Source: Nitrosarchaeum sp. (GTDB lineage Archaea > Thermoproteota > Nitrososphaeria > Nitrososphaerales > Nitrosopumilaceae). From it: a stretch of 6,984 nt of DNA. Below the pieces are notes generated by a model. It was not told the origin of the DNA. It saw nothing but the letters and a program-made list of their open reading frames with translations, and ran no database searches. Of this stretch, positions 1 to 6,438 are shown piece after piece. Position 1 is the first letter of the stretch. Each line of letters begins with the position of its first letter. The stretch covers positions 1-6,984 of the forward strand of contig JABFSW010000101.1 of NCBI GenBank assembly GCA_013140415.1, written 5' to 3'. The translations under genes and the position numbers were made by a program.

Positions 1-57
1 TTCATAAACAATGTGACTTTGAGACAAACTATCTTGGTTCTATCTAATGTTTTTTGC

Positions 58-90
58 AAAATAAGATAAAAATTTTAAAGTAAAAAAATG
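58..90 (-). terminator. T-rich archaeal terminator after the DUF47-like gene
   Basis: Read on the minus strand, the sequence just past the stop at 99 holds a run of seven T (88-82), then five T (72-68), then further T-rich sequence, without a GC-rich hairpin. Archaeal RNA polymerase is known to terminate at oligo-T tracts without needing a stem, so this is a reasonable 3' end for the DUF47-like transcript. The call rests on composition and position only. The remaining bases 1-57 hold no gene I can support. Confidence 0.4.
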
Positions 91-98
91 GGTGTGAT

Positions 99-752
99 TT
101 ATAGACTCAATGCTAATAGTATAAAAGAATCTGAGACCCGCTGACATTTGTCTGACATTTCTTCAATTCCTTCAATTACGTCTTTTATCAGCAATAATTC
201 TTTGGTGTTTGTAACTTCTGATAAAAGCTTGATTGTTGCCTGTCTATATTTGACGTCTATCTCACGTTCTATTTTTTGTGTTTCTTGTGCTAGTTCAATT
301 GCATTAGCAGTATTGGTGTTTAGACTACGTATGATTTCATTTAGTTTGTAAACTTCGTCTACTACCAACTCAATCAACTTTGTAATATCTTCGTCCAGCT
401 TTGCACTTTTTAGTGTCGTTATCTTGATGTTAGAAAGCTTGAATGCTATTCCGGTGATGTATCCTGCAATCTCATCCATTGTGTATGCTGTATTGAGAAG
501 ATTTTCTCTGTTCATGATCAAACCTCCAACATCAGCTACTTCCCTAGTAATTTTTCTTCTAAGATTTTCCACTTCTTCCTCAATAGTTGATATTTGCTCA
601 AGTGAATTTTTGATACCTGTCTTGTCTTTTTTCATCATCAGGTCTGGTAGTGTTGCAAGTTCTCTGGCTGCGTTTAAGATTCTGTTGATTTCGTCTTGTA
701 AAACTGCTATAGCCTTTCTTTTTGCTTGAACTTCAAGCTCTCCGCTATACAT
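99..752 (-). CDS. DUF47 / PhoU-like helical protein (putative phosphate-transport accessory)
   Basis: The product is 217 residues, almost wholly alpha-helical, with no signal peptide or membrane span. Its layout resembles the DUF47 (Pit-accessory, PhoU-like) family. An acidic helix at about 56-72 (IEEEVENLRRKITRE) resembles the family's E-rich first repeat. It is followed by a helix with D93 at about 88-105, and a C-terminal helix at about 188-212 (VIEGIEEMSDKCQRVSD) resembles the closing PhoU helix where D/E residues bind metal. Known members are cytoplasmic partners of low-affinity phosphate permeases or regulators of phosphate signalling. No permease gene lies beside it here; its upstream neighbour is DNA ligase, 68 bp away. 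The ATG at 752 is the only usable start, because an in-frame TGA lies four codons upstream. A TATA-like box sits about 30 bp before it, so it is probably transcribed alone. The family call is moderately sure; the exact role is inferred. Confidence 0.7.
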   Translation of the reverse strand: MYSGELEVQAKRKAIAVLQDEINRILNAARELATLPDLMMKKDKTGIKNSLEQISTIEEEVENLRRKITREVADVGGLIMNRENLLNTAYTMDEIAGYITGIAFKLSNIKITTLKSAKLDEDITKLIELVVDEVYKLNEIIRSLNTNTANAIELAQETQKIEREIDVKYRQATIKLLSEVTNTKELLLIKDVIEGIEEMSDKCQRVSDSFILLALSL

Positions 753-778
753 TTCTAGATTTCAAAATATGTTCAGGT

Positions 779-787
779 AATTTAAAT
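779..787 (-). promoter_or_regulatory. TATA-like box of the DUF47-like gene
   Basis: The minus strand reads ATTTAAATT, centred near 783. Archaeal transcription usually starts about 25-27 bp downstream of the box centre, here near 757. That would leave a leader of only about five bases before the ATG at 752. Composition and spacing fit; there is no direct proof. Confidence 0.45.
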
Positions 788-820
788 CCTCTATGATTGA
801 TTGTGATTTTTGCGCATAAA

Positions 821-2593
821 CTACATTAAATTTTTGTCATGAGCTACTTTTTTCTGCCCTTTGAATAGTGTCATTATCTCTTCATTAGTTGATGCGTCCT
901 CTGCATCTTTTTCCAGTCTTATTTTTCCAGTAAACTTTGGAAATCTCAATGCTAATCCTGTGTCTTTTCTAATTTCATTTCTTGCTGCCTTGTGAATTGG
1001 ACTAAGAGTTATTTCAGATGCAACCACTTCAATTACTAGTTCTGGCTCAAACCATACATCAGCTTCCATCTCACTGTCTATTCTTGGATTTTTCTTTATT
1101 GTTACTTTATCTGATAGAATCTGATATAACTGATCCAAGTCTTCATCTGTAAATCCTGTTCCGACTTTGCATATGCTTGTAAATATGTCAGTATCATAAT
1201 CATACGAAGCTAAAAGTAAGGTTCCATATTTTCCAGTTCGTCTACCCTTTCCAAAAAATGCACCAATTACTACAAGGTCAAGACTGTCCCCAAGTTCATT
1301 TCTGTATTCTCGTTTTAGTTTTAGCCAATAACTTCCTCTGGAGCCGGCTTGATATGGTTTGTCTAGCATCTTTAGCATCACTCCTTCACATCCAGAGTTG
1401 ATGCTATTTTCCAAAAATTCTTCAATATCGTCTTGATTGTTTATGATAGTCATTGGTATGTGCTTTGCATAGTCGTCTTCTTTTACAATTTTTTCCAAAA
1501 TGCTTCTTCTTTCTTTGTATCCTAATTCCAAACAACTTTTTCCATCATGATACAACACATCAAAAAAGTTTACAGTGATTGGATACTGTGCCACTGCTTT
1601 TTCTACTTGGTATTTTCTTCTTCGATGCATCAGTTCTTGGAATGGCAAAAACTCGCCAGTGTTTTCGTTGATTGCAACTGCCTCTGCTTCTAAAATTACT
1701 TTTTGTGCTTGAATTGCTTTAGGAATTTTTTCTACAATGTCTGGATAATAGCTTGTAATGTTTTCCAAGCTTCTTGAAAATAGTACTACCTTCTCTCCTT
1801 CAATGTGTAATTGAACTCTTTCTCCGTCTAGTTTGTATTCTGCAGCAAAGCTACTTCCTAATTTTTCAACTGCTTCTTCTTCGCTTTTTACTCTATCTGC
1901 CAGCATTGGTCGTATGGGATTAAATAAATTGATTTCAAATTCTTCTATTCCCTTCAGTCCTTTGCTTGCAATGGTATCTGCAACCTTTCCTAGATCACTT
2001 GATACATTGTATGCATGCTCCAAAACTTTTCTGTTTTCCTTATTGTTTGTAAACGCAATGGCAAGTGCATCCATTACTGTATTTTCTGCAATGCCTAACC
2101 GTAATGTTCCAAGTAAAATCTTTAGGATGAATTTAGCTTCAACTGGACTTGCATCGTTGAGTAATCCTGAAATGTATTTCATTTTTCTGTCCTGAGTCTT
2201 TGAGCCTTCTAGTTTTGCAATTGTAAACAAGTTCTCATAGACTCGCTCAACTGTAATATCTTGAACCATAAACGTGGTCTGTTCCTTTTGCTCTAAAATT
2301 TTGGATGCAGCATGTCCCAAGTCCCCGCTTTTTCTGTATTCATTTTCAATTTTCTTTTCAGCATTGTCAGACCCTGCTGATTTTGCTATTGCTCTTATTG
2401 CTATCTTTTCTGCAACTCCTAATTCAACTCCCTCAAAATCCGGTCTTAATTTTCCTTGTAAGAGATAAACAATTCTTGAAATTACGTCTTGTGGTGTCTT
2501 TTCAAATAATTCTACAAGGTGCTGTGTTAGCTCTAATCTCTTTGTAGTTGATTCCATTTTACTAAATGCATCAGCTAGAATAGAAAACTCCAC
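821..2593 (-). CDS. lig: ATP-dependent DNA ligase (archaeal replicative type)
   Basis: This enzyme of 590 residues seals nicks using ATP through a lysine-AMP intermediate, in Okazaki-fragment joining and repair. Domain order is the archaeal/eukaryal ligase I plan: helical DNA-binding domain about 1-220, adenylation domain about 225-428, OB-fold about 435-565. Visible motifs are motif I KLDGER with the AMP-accepting K254, motif III SRSLEN (273-278), motif IIIa around FFDVLY (343-348), motif IV EGVMLK (403-408), motif V WLKLK (423-427) and the C-terminal RFPKF (550-554). QTTFM at 105-109 aligns with the PCNA-contact loop known in Pyrococcus ligase. The start is GTG at 2593: an in-frame TAA lies five codons upstream with no ATG between, and the MEFSILADAF opening resembles the family N terminus. 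The next ATG (residue 13) would cut into the first helix. All key residues are present, so it should be active. Confidence 0.97.
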   Translation of the reverse strand: MEFSILADAFSKMESTTKRLELTQHLVELFEKTPQDVISRIVYLLQGKLRPDFEGVELGVAEKIAIRAIAKSAGSDNAEKKIENEYRKSGDLGHAASKILEQKEQTTFMVQDITVERVYENLFTIAKLEGSKTQDRKMKYISGLLNDASPVEAKFILKILLGTLRLGIAENTVMDALAIAFTNNKENRKVLEHAYNVSSDLGKVADTIASKGLKGIEEFEINLFNPIRPMLADRVKSEEEAVEKLGSSFAAEYKLDGERVQLHIEGEKVVLFSRSLENITSYYPDIVEKIPKAIQAQKVILEAEAVAINENTGEFLPFQELMHRRRKYQVEKAVAQYPITVNFFDVLYHDGKSCLELGYKERRSILEKIVKEDDYAKHIPMTIINNQDDIEEFLENSINSGCEGVMLKMLDKPYQAGSRGSYWLKLKREYRNELGDSLDLVVIGAFFGKGRRTGKYGTLLLASYDYDTDIFTSICKVGTGFTDEDLDQLYQILSDKVTIKKNPRIDSEMEADVWFEPELVIEVVASEITLSPIHKAARNEIRKDTGLALRFPKFTGKIRLEKDAEDASTNEEIMTLFKGQKKVAHDKNLM

Positions 2594-2614
2594 TCTAGTT
2601 CTATTGTATTATCC

Positions 2615-2626
2615 TGAATAAAAGTC
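2615..2626 (-). promoter_or_regulatory. TATA-like box of DNA ligase
   Basis: On the minus strand the core CTTTTATTC (2624-2616) is centred about 27 bp before the GTG start at 2593. This is the spacing expected for a leaderless or near-leaderless archaeal transcript, and it supports the GTG start. No Shine-Dalgarno sequence is seen before the GTG. The box is a weak match to the consensus. Confidence 0.35.
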
Positions 2627-2658
2627 TGAATCTTGATTATTCAAAAATGCTATATTTC

Positions 2659-2973
2659 TTACTGTGAATTGCAATAATTGAATTCATCTACAAACTTGTT
2701 CAAATCACCATCGGATTTACCATTTGCATATTCAATACACTTGTCATTTCCTGATGTCATTATCTCACTGTATCCCAAGTGTCCTTCCGGTGTTATTGTC
2801 TCCTTGTTTTCTACATCTGCTATTGTCTCACTTTCTAAATTCTTCACTGGTGGATGTTTGCCATACAGTATCTTTTCGCCTATATCTGGATACACGGCAA
2901 ATGACACTACCAATAATATCGAAAAAGCAGCGCCTATGGACAGACAAATCATCTTACCCAAAGACAGCTTCAT
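2659..2973 (-). CDS. Hypothetical small membrane-anchored protein with an exported cysteine pair
   Basis: I do not recognise this 104-residue protein. It begins with a short basic stretch (MKLSLGK) and one hydrophobic helix at about 8-28, followed by a hydrophilic, acidic tail. The helix could be an anchor or an uncleaved signal; no lipobox is seen. By the positive-inside pattern the tail should lie outside the cell. Residues 79-101 hold two cysteines (C79, C101) bracketing a segment rich in D, N and K, which may form a disulfide. I chose ATG at 2973. A TTG five codons upstream (2988) is in frame and would add only MKRNY, so the choice is not certain. The gene lies between ligase (65 bp) and another unknown membrane protein (96 bp) on the same strand. 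A lineage-restricted surface protein is the most I would infer. Confidence 0.65.
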   Translation of the reverse strand: MKLSLGKMICLSIGAAFSILLVVSFAVYPDIGEKILYGKHPPVKNLESETIADVENKETITPEGHLGYSEIMTSGNDKCIEYANGKSDGDLNKFVDEFNYCNSQ

Positions 2974-3069
2974 GTAATTTCTTTTCAAATCCCTGTGAAA
3001 TAGACTAATCGTTTACACATGTTTTCAAAATTTAACACATATCATTTTCCTAAAATCTTTGATTTTATT

Positions 3070-3480
3070 TCAAATATATCTAAAAATAGTTGGCTTGTCT
3101 GATTTTGAAAGTTTTGATACCATGGCAAAATTGTATAATGGGTATGATTTTTTGTACTGCTTCATAAAACTCCAAGCTACATCATGAGTCTTAAATTCAG
3201 TGCGGATGTCACTTATCTCGCTTTTTCTTCCATACACATCAAAGACTACTACTGAATAGCTCTTTGGACGATTGTGTGGCCTTGCCTTTAACAGCCATAA
3301 CAGTGCAAACAAAAAGACTGCTCCTAAAATTATTGTCTCACCAGCATATCTAAAAAATGTCATAAATGTCGCTGGTATGGTTTGCCCAAATAATACTGCC
3401 ATAAAATTTGAAAATGAAATTACTGCAACTGCTGTGAAGATGTACGTCTTCCAATCAAAAACCTTCAAGATTCGCTGCAA
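3070..3480 (-). CDS. Hypothetical two-helix membrane protein with a cytoplasmic C-terminal domain
   Basis: I do not recognise this 136-residue protein. Two hydrophobic helices at about 12-32 and 48-65 are joined by a short loop. The second is followed by the basic segment KARPHNRPK (65-73), which points to cytoplasmic termini. The C-terminal 65 residues form a soluble region with alternating beta-like and helical stretches, starting SYSVVVFDVYGRKSEISDI and containing many aromatic and basic residues. No catalytic or metal-binding motif is seen. There is no ATG near the 5' end: the frame opens after a TGA 21 codons back, and the first usable start is TTG at 3480. A second TTG at codon 5 is also possible, and the first ATG (residue 27) would remove most of helix one. 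The continuous reading frame, and membrane segments interpretable on this strand only, support a real gene. Confidence 0.65.
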   Translation of the reverse strand: MQRILKVFDWKTYIFTAVAVISFSNFMAVLFGQTIPATFMTFFRYAGETIILGAVFLFALLWLLKARPHNRPKSYSVVVFDVYGRKSEISDIRTEFKTHDVAWSFMKQYKKSYPLYNFAMVSKLSKSDKPTIFRYI

Positions 3481-3506
3481 GGGTGATTTTGGTATGTTGT
3501 AATTTC

Positions 3507-3517
3507 TTTTAACTATT
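3507..3517 (-). promoter_or_regulatory. TATA-like box of the two-helix membrane protein
   Basis: The minus strand reads AATAGTTAAAA, centred near 3512. This predicts a start site near 3486, a few bases before the TTG at 3480. A second AT-rich candidate, AATATAAAA (3538-3530), lies further upstream against the end of the aldolase/phosphatase gene and would give a leader of about 28 bases. I cannot decide between them. Confidence 0.25.
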
Positions 3518-3541
3518 TCTCAATTTTGTTTTATATTTTCT

Positions 3542-4678
3542 TTAATCTGGATCTTCGTAATTTTCTTTCTTTTGTGACTTTGCCGCAGATTCCTCTATTG
3601 GCTTCATCTTGGCTTCTAGTATTTCTATTCTGGCTCTGTATCCTTCAGCATATTCTAATTCTGATGGAACAAGTGTAGCTGGGTGAATGAATCCCTGGCT
3701 TCTCATTGCAAGTGCTTTTTTTGTTGCGATCTCTCGTATGTAATCCCAATCTGGGGTTGAAAATCCATCAAATGGACCTACCAGTTTTCCATCATGCATG
3801 CTAAAGACAAGTGCCTCTACAATTGGAATGCAAAAGTTGATCGATGCTGCAGAATTTAGTTTTACTGGCATTAGTGGCATGTTGTGGCTACCTCTTGTGT
3901 TTCCTGCAACATAGTGTGGATTGTTAAACACACTACCTACTTCTTCTGTTGCTGGAAAATTCTTTTGTGTTCTGATTAGGCATATTGGATCATCTTTTCC
4001 TACATATGTACCTGCAATGTTATGCAGTCTATCTGTTGATGCTGCAAGAATTGGTTCTCCTTGTTTTGTTGTAACTGTTGAAACTACATATCTTCCTGGA
4101 TACATTAAAGCTGCTTCAATTGTTGGCTTGTCTTCCCACAATGAAAGTTTTGCAATTTTACCTTCTTCTACATCCATGACATTAATTATCACGCCGCTTG
4201 CAAGTGATTTGTTTACAATTAATCCTGTGTTGCTTAAACTATCTACAAACATTCTGTAAATTGGATAGTTAAATGCCCCCGGTTCTGTCTTGTCTGCAGC
4301 AAAAACTGTGAATGCCTCGTTTGGTCTTTCTTCAAACTCCATCTCTGCAACACCAGGTCCCATTCCTTTTACATTTCCTGAAAAAGAATCCTTTAGAAGA
4401 TCTTGACCTGCTCCGTAAAGTCCTTCTTGTTTTGCAACTTGTGTTCCTGCCATAAATGCGTCCCATGCTAATTTGTGAATTTTATCATTGTCCATTCCAT
4501 GTGTATGTGACATGACAATGTGGACATCATCTCCACAATATCCGATATAATGATCAATCAATAAATTGCCAGAACTTTTGACAGTCTTTCTAACTGCTTC
4601 TATTAGTGCATCACTAGGTCTAGTGTGTCCGCCAATTCCGCCTACATCTGCTTTAATTACTGAAACTGTAATTTTCAT
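3542..4678 (-). CDS. fbp: Fructose-1,6-bisphosphate aldolase/phosphatase (archaeal bifunctional, class V FBPase)
   Basis: The 378-residue product matches the archaeal bifunctional enzyme. It condenses glyceraldehyde-3-phosphate with dihydroxyacetone phosphate and then removes the 1-phosphate to give fructose-6-phosphate, which makes gluconeogenesis one-way. Metal-binding residues known in the family are present: D11, H18, the D50-D51 pair (GYCGDD), Q92 in YGAGQD, and D129 in AADKTEPGAFNYP. The motif YVGKDDP (225-231) supplies the Schiff-base lysine K228 with its nearby tyrosine Y225 and the D229-D230 metal ligands. Y343 in the ELEY motif is the candidate C-terminal active-site tyrosine. The N terminus MKITVSVIKADVGGIGGHTRPS is typical, so ATG at 4678 is well supported. 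The last 20 residues are a charged tail. In autotrophic thaumarchaea this step carries carbon from the 3-hydroxypropionate/4-hydroxybutyrate cycle into sugars. It is divergent from EF-1alpha across 131 bp. Confidence 0.96.
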   Translation of the reverse strand: MKITVSVIKADVGGIGGHTRPSDALIEAVRKTVKSSGNLLIDHYIGYCGDDVHIVMSHTHGMDNDKIHKLAWDAFMAGTQVAKQEGLYGAGQDLLKDSFSGNVKGMGPGVAEMEFEERPNEAFTVFAADKTEPGAFNYPIYRMFVDSLSNTGLIVNKSLASGVIINVMDVEEGKIAKLSLWEDKPTIEAALMYPGRYVVSTVTTKQGEPILAASTDRLHNIAGTYVGKDDPICLIRTQKNFPATEEVGSVFNNPHYVAGNTRGSHNMPLMPVKLNSAASINFCIPIVEALVFSMHDGKLVGPFDGFSTPDWDYIREIATKKALAMRSQGFIHPATLVPSELEYAEGYRARIEILEAKMKPIEESAAKSQKKENYEDPD

Positions 4679-4699
4679 GACTTCTCTGTTTTTCCCTTT

Positions 4700-4712
4700 G
4701 ATTTATGTGTAA
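4700..4712 (-). promoter_or_regulatory. Candidate TATA region of the aldolase/phosphatase gene
   Basis: On the minus strand TTACACATAAAT (4712-4701) lies 23-34 bp before the ATG at 4678, the right distance for a transcript with little or no leader. The box is a weak match. It is directly preceded by TTGAAAAA (4720-4713), an element that also precedes the EF-1alpha TATA box on the other strand. Confidence 0.3.
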
Positions 4713-4767
4713 TTTTTCAAATTTTTTTGATCTAAAAATTCTTGAAAAAATTATAGATTTTTTTCAA
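4713..4767. repeat. Three TTTTTCAA / TTGAAAAA elements in the divergent promoter region
   Basis: TTTTTCAA occurs at 4713-4720 and 4760-4767 on the plus strand, and its complement TTGAAAAA at 4742-4749. The second and third copies form a nine-pair inverted repeat (4742-4750 with 4759-4767) that brackets the EF-1alpha TATA box. This could be a binding site shared by the two divergent promoters. The local sequence is very AT-rich, so chance is a real alternative. Confidence 0.25.
4748..4757 (+). promoter_or_regulatory. TATA box of EF-1alpha
   Basis: AAATTATAGA here is identical to the decamer at 6441-6450 before Rpo12, which supports both as promoter boxes. The predicted start of transcription is near 4779, leaving a leader of about 30 bases that contains the inverted repeat at 4793-4808. 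A second candidate, TAATAAAT at 4781-4788, is centred 25 bp before the ATG and would instead give a leaderless message. Confidence 0.45.
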
Positions 4768-4792
4768 AAATTCATAACAGTAATAAATCCCC

Positions 4793-4808
4793 TCGAATAC
4801 CGATTCGA
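4793..4808 (+). repeat. Perfect inverted repeat just before the EF-1alpha start codon
   Basis: TCGAAT and ATTCGA form six perfect pairs around the four-base loop ACCG, ending one base before the ATG at 4810. In RNA this would be a small hairpin directly against the start codon; in DNA it would be a short palindrome downstream of the TATA box. Its function is unknown. It does not fold as part of a tRNA. Confidence 0.5.
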
Positions 4809-4809
4809 T

Positions 4810-6108
4810 ATGGCAGTTAAACCCCACCTGAACCTGATTGTTACAGGTCATATTGATAATGGAAAATCAACAACTATGGGTCATTTCTTGATGGATCTAG
4901 GTGTTGTAGATGAGAGAACTATTGCAGCACATGGAGCTGAATCCGAGAAGACCGGAAAAGGTGATACTTTCAAGTACGCGTGGGTTATGGATAATATTAA
5001 AGATGAAAGAGAAAGAGGTATTACAATTGATCTTGCTTTCCAAAAGTTTGAGTCAGCAAAATACTTTTTTACATTAATTGATGCCCCTGGTCACAGAGAC
5101 TTTATCAAAAACATGATTACTGGTGCATCTGAAGCAGATGCAGCTATTTTGGTACTTTCAGCAAAAGAAGGTGAAACTGATACTGCAATTGCTGCAGGTG
5201 GTCAAGCAAGAGAACATGCATTTTTGCTAAAAACACTAGGTGTTGGTCAACTTATAGTTGCAATTAACAAAATGGATTCAGTTGATTATAAAGAAGCGGC
5301 ATTCAAAGCCGCAAAAGAAAAAGGCGAAAAACTAGTAAGATCTGTAGGTTACAAATTAGAAAATGTACCGTTCATTCCAGTTTCTGGATGGAAAGGCGAT
5401 AACTTGGTTAAAAAATCTGATGCCATGCCCTGGTATACTGGAAAGACACTTCTCCAAGCATTTGATGACTTTATAGTAGCTGAAAAGCCAATTGGCAAAC
5501 CATTACGTGTTCCAATTCAAGATGTTTACACCATTACTGGTGTAGGCACTGTACCTGTAGGTAGAGTTGAAACCGGAGTCATGAAAGCAGGACAAAAAAT
5601 CATTGTAATGCCATCTGGTGCTCTAGGTGAAATCAAATCAATCGAAACTCACCACACAGAAATGCCAACTGCAGAAGCAGGTGACAACATTGGATTCAAC
5701 CTTAGAGGTATTGAAAAGAAAGATATCAAAAGAGGAGATGTACTTGGAACTCCAGATGCACCACCAAAGGTTGCAAAAGAATTCAAAGCACAAATCATAG
5801 TTATTCATCATCCAACAGCTATTGCACCTGGTTATACTCCGGTCATGCACTGTCATACTGCTCAAGTTGCAGCAACTGTAACTGAATTCCTACAAAAGAT
5901 CAATCCAGCTACTGGTGCAGTTGAAGAAGAGAATCCAAAGTTTCTTAAAGTTGGCGATGCTGCAATTGTCAAAATCAGACCTGTAAGACCAACTTGTGTA
6001 GAAACTTTCTCAGAATTTCCTGAAATGGGTAGATTTGCACTCAGAGATATGGGTGCAACTATTGCAGCAGGAATCATCAAGGAAATCACTGAAGAGTTCA
6101 AACCATAG
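4810..6108 (+). CDS. tuf: Translation elongation factor EF-1alpha (aEF1A)
   Basis: This GTPase of 432 residues carries aminoacyl-tRNA to the ribosomal A site. The GTP-binding domain (about 1-215) shows the P-loop GHIDNGKST (13-21), the switch I segment DERERGITID (65-74), DAPGH (91-95) with the catalytic-type histidine H95, the base-specificity motif NKMD (153-156) and the SGWKGDN loop (192-198). Beta-barrel domains II and III follow (about 220-320 and 325-432). I start at ATG 4810 (MAVKPHLNLIVTGH). The frame stays open 35 codons further upstream, but that stretch is AT-rich promoter sequence and family members begin just before the P-loop. There is no Shine-Dalgarno sequence before this ATG. 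The gene is followed after 11 bp by S10, a conserved archaeal pairing. The P-loop has Asn at position 17 where many EF-Tu/EF-1alpha proteins have His. Confidence 0.98.
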   Translation: MAVKPHLNLIVTGHIDNGKSTTMGHFLMDLGVVDERTIAAHGAESEKTGKGDTFKYAWVMDNIKDERERGITIDLAFQKFESAKYFFTLIDAPGHRDFIKNMITGASEADAAILVLSAKEGETDTAIAAGGQAREHAFLLKTLGVGQLIVAINKMDSVDYKEAAFKAAKEKGEKLVRSVGYKLENVPFIPVSGWKGDNLVKKSDAMPWYTGKTLLQAFDDFIVAEKPIGKPLRVPIQDVYTITGVGTVPVGRVETGVMKAGQKIIVMPSGALGEIKSIETHHTEMPTAEAGDNIGFNLRGIEKKDIKRGDVLGTPDAPPKVAKEFKAQIIVIHHPTAIAPGYTPVMHCHTAQVAATVTEFLQKINPATGAVEEENPKFLKVGDAAIVKIRPVRPTCVETFSEFPEMGRFALRDMGATIAAGIIKEITEEFKP

Positions 6109-6119
6109 GTTGAGTTGGC

Positions 6120-6428
6120 ATGACTCAAACCGCTCGTGTCAAACTAACTAGCACCAGTCTTCCTAAACTTGATGGTGTTTGTGGTGAGATTATGGGCATT
6201 GGTAAAAAAACTGGCGTTAAAGTTAAAGGACCAACTCCATTACCTGTTAAGAAACTACATGTTGCAACAAGAAAATCTCCATGTGGCAATGGAACTGAAA
6301 CATATGAAAAATGGGAGATGAAGATGCATCGAAGAATTATTAACATTAGTGCAGACGACAAAGCAATCAGACAATTAATGAGACTAAAGATTCCTGATGA
6401 TGTTTACATTGAATTATCCCTAACATAA
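6120..6428 (+). CDS. rpsJ: 30S ribosomal protein S10 (uS10)
   Basis: This 102-residue protein of the small-subunit head matches archaeal uS10. It shows the GPTPLP loop (37-42), the extended beta-hairpin around KKLHVATRKSPCGNGTETYEKW (44-65), KMHRRIINI (68-76) and the C-terminal strand IPDDVYIEL (91-99). The length is normal for Archaea. The ATG at 6120 lies 11 bp after the EF-1alpha stop. AGGTTGA (6107-6113), partly complementary to the 16S rRNA 3' end, overlaps that stop codon at suitable spacing. The two genes are therefore almost certainly on one transcript and may be translationally coupled. No promoter could fit between them. Confidence 0.97.
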   Translation: MTQTARVKLTSTSLPKLDGVCGEIMGIGKKTGVKVKGPTPLPVKKLHVATRKSPCGNGTETYEKWEMKMHRRIINISADDKAIRQLMRLKIPDDVYIELSLT

Positions 6429-6438
6429 TCTGGTATCC

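Noticed and set aside
1..69. 23-codon open plus-strand frame entering from the left edge
   Set aside because: It is too short and AT-rich to judge and has no recognisable motif. An ATG on the minus strand at 5-3 that might start another gene leaving the window is equally unsupported.
424..729. 101-codon plus-strand open frame opposite the DUF47-like gene
   Set aside because: Antisense shadow: its hydrophobic product arises from complementing an AT-rich helical coding region, and the minus-strand product has a coherent family pattern.
1833..2195. 120-codon plus-strand open frame inside DNA ligase
   Set aside because: It lies wholly antisense to the conserved ligase domains. Its Ser/Leu/Phe-rich product is typical of a shadow frame, and no family feature is seen.
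3052..3066. Perfect six-pair inverted repeat AAAATC-TTT-GATTTT after the two-helix membrane protein
   Set aside because: It is weak (one G-C pair per arm) and not followed by a T-tract on the minus strand. It was not called as a terminator.
2974..3069. Near-direct repeats TTACACAT and TTAACACAT in the spacer between the two unknown membrane genes
   Set aside because: Only two imperfect copies in AT-rich DNA with no symmetry; indistinguishable from chance.
4705..4809. Upstream 35-codon extension of the EF-1alpha frame
   Set aside because: The frame is open, but the stretch is AT-rich, holds the TATA box and the inverted repeat, and family members begin a few residues before the P-loop. The start was set at 4810.
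4791..4812. TTCGA motifs resembling the T-loop of a tRNA
   Set aside because: On neither strand can flanking bases form a five-pair T stem, and no acceptor, D or anticodon arm is found nearby. The sequence is just the six-pair palindrome.
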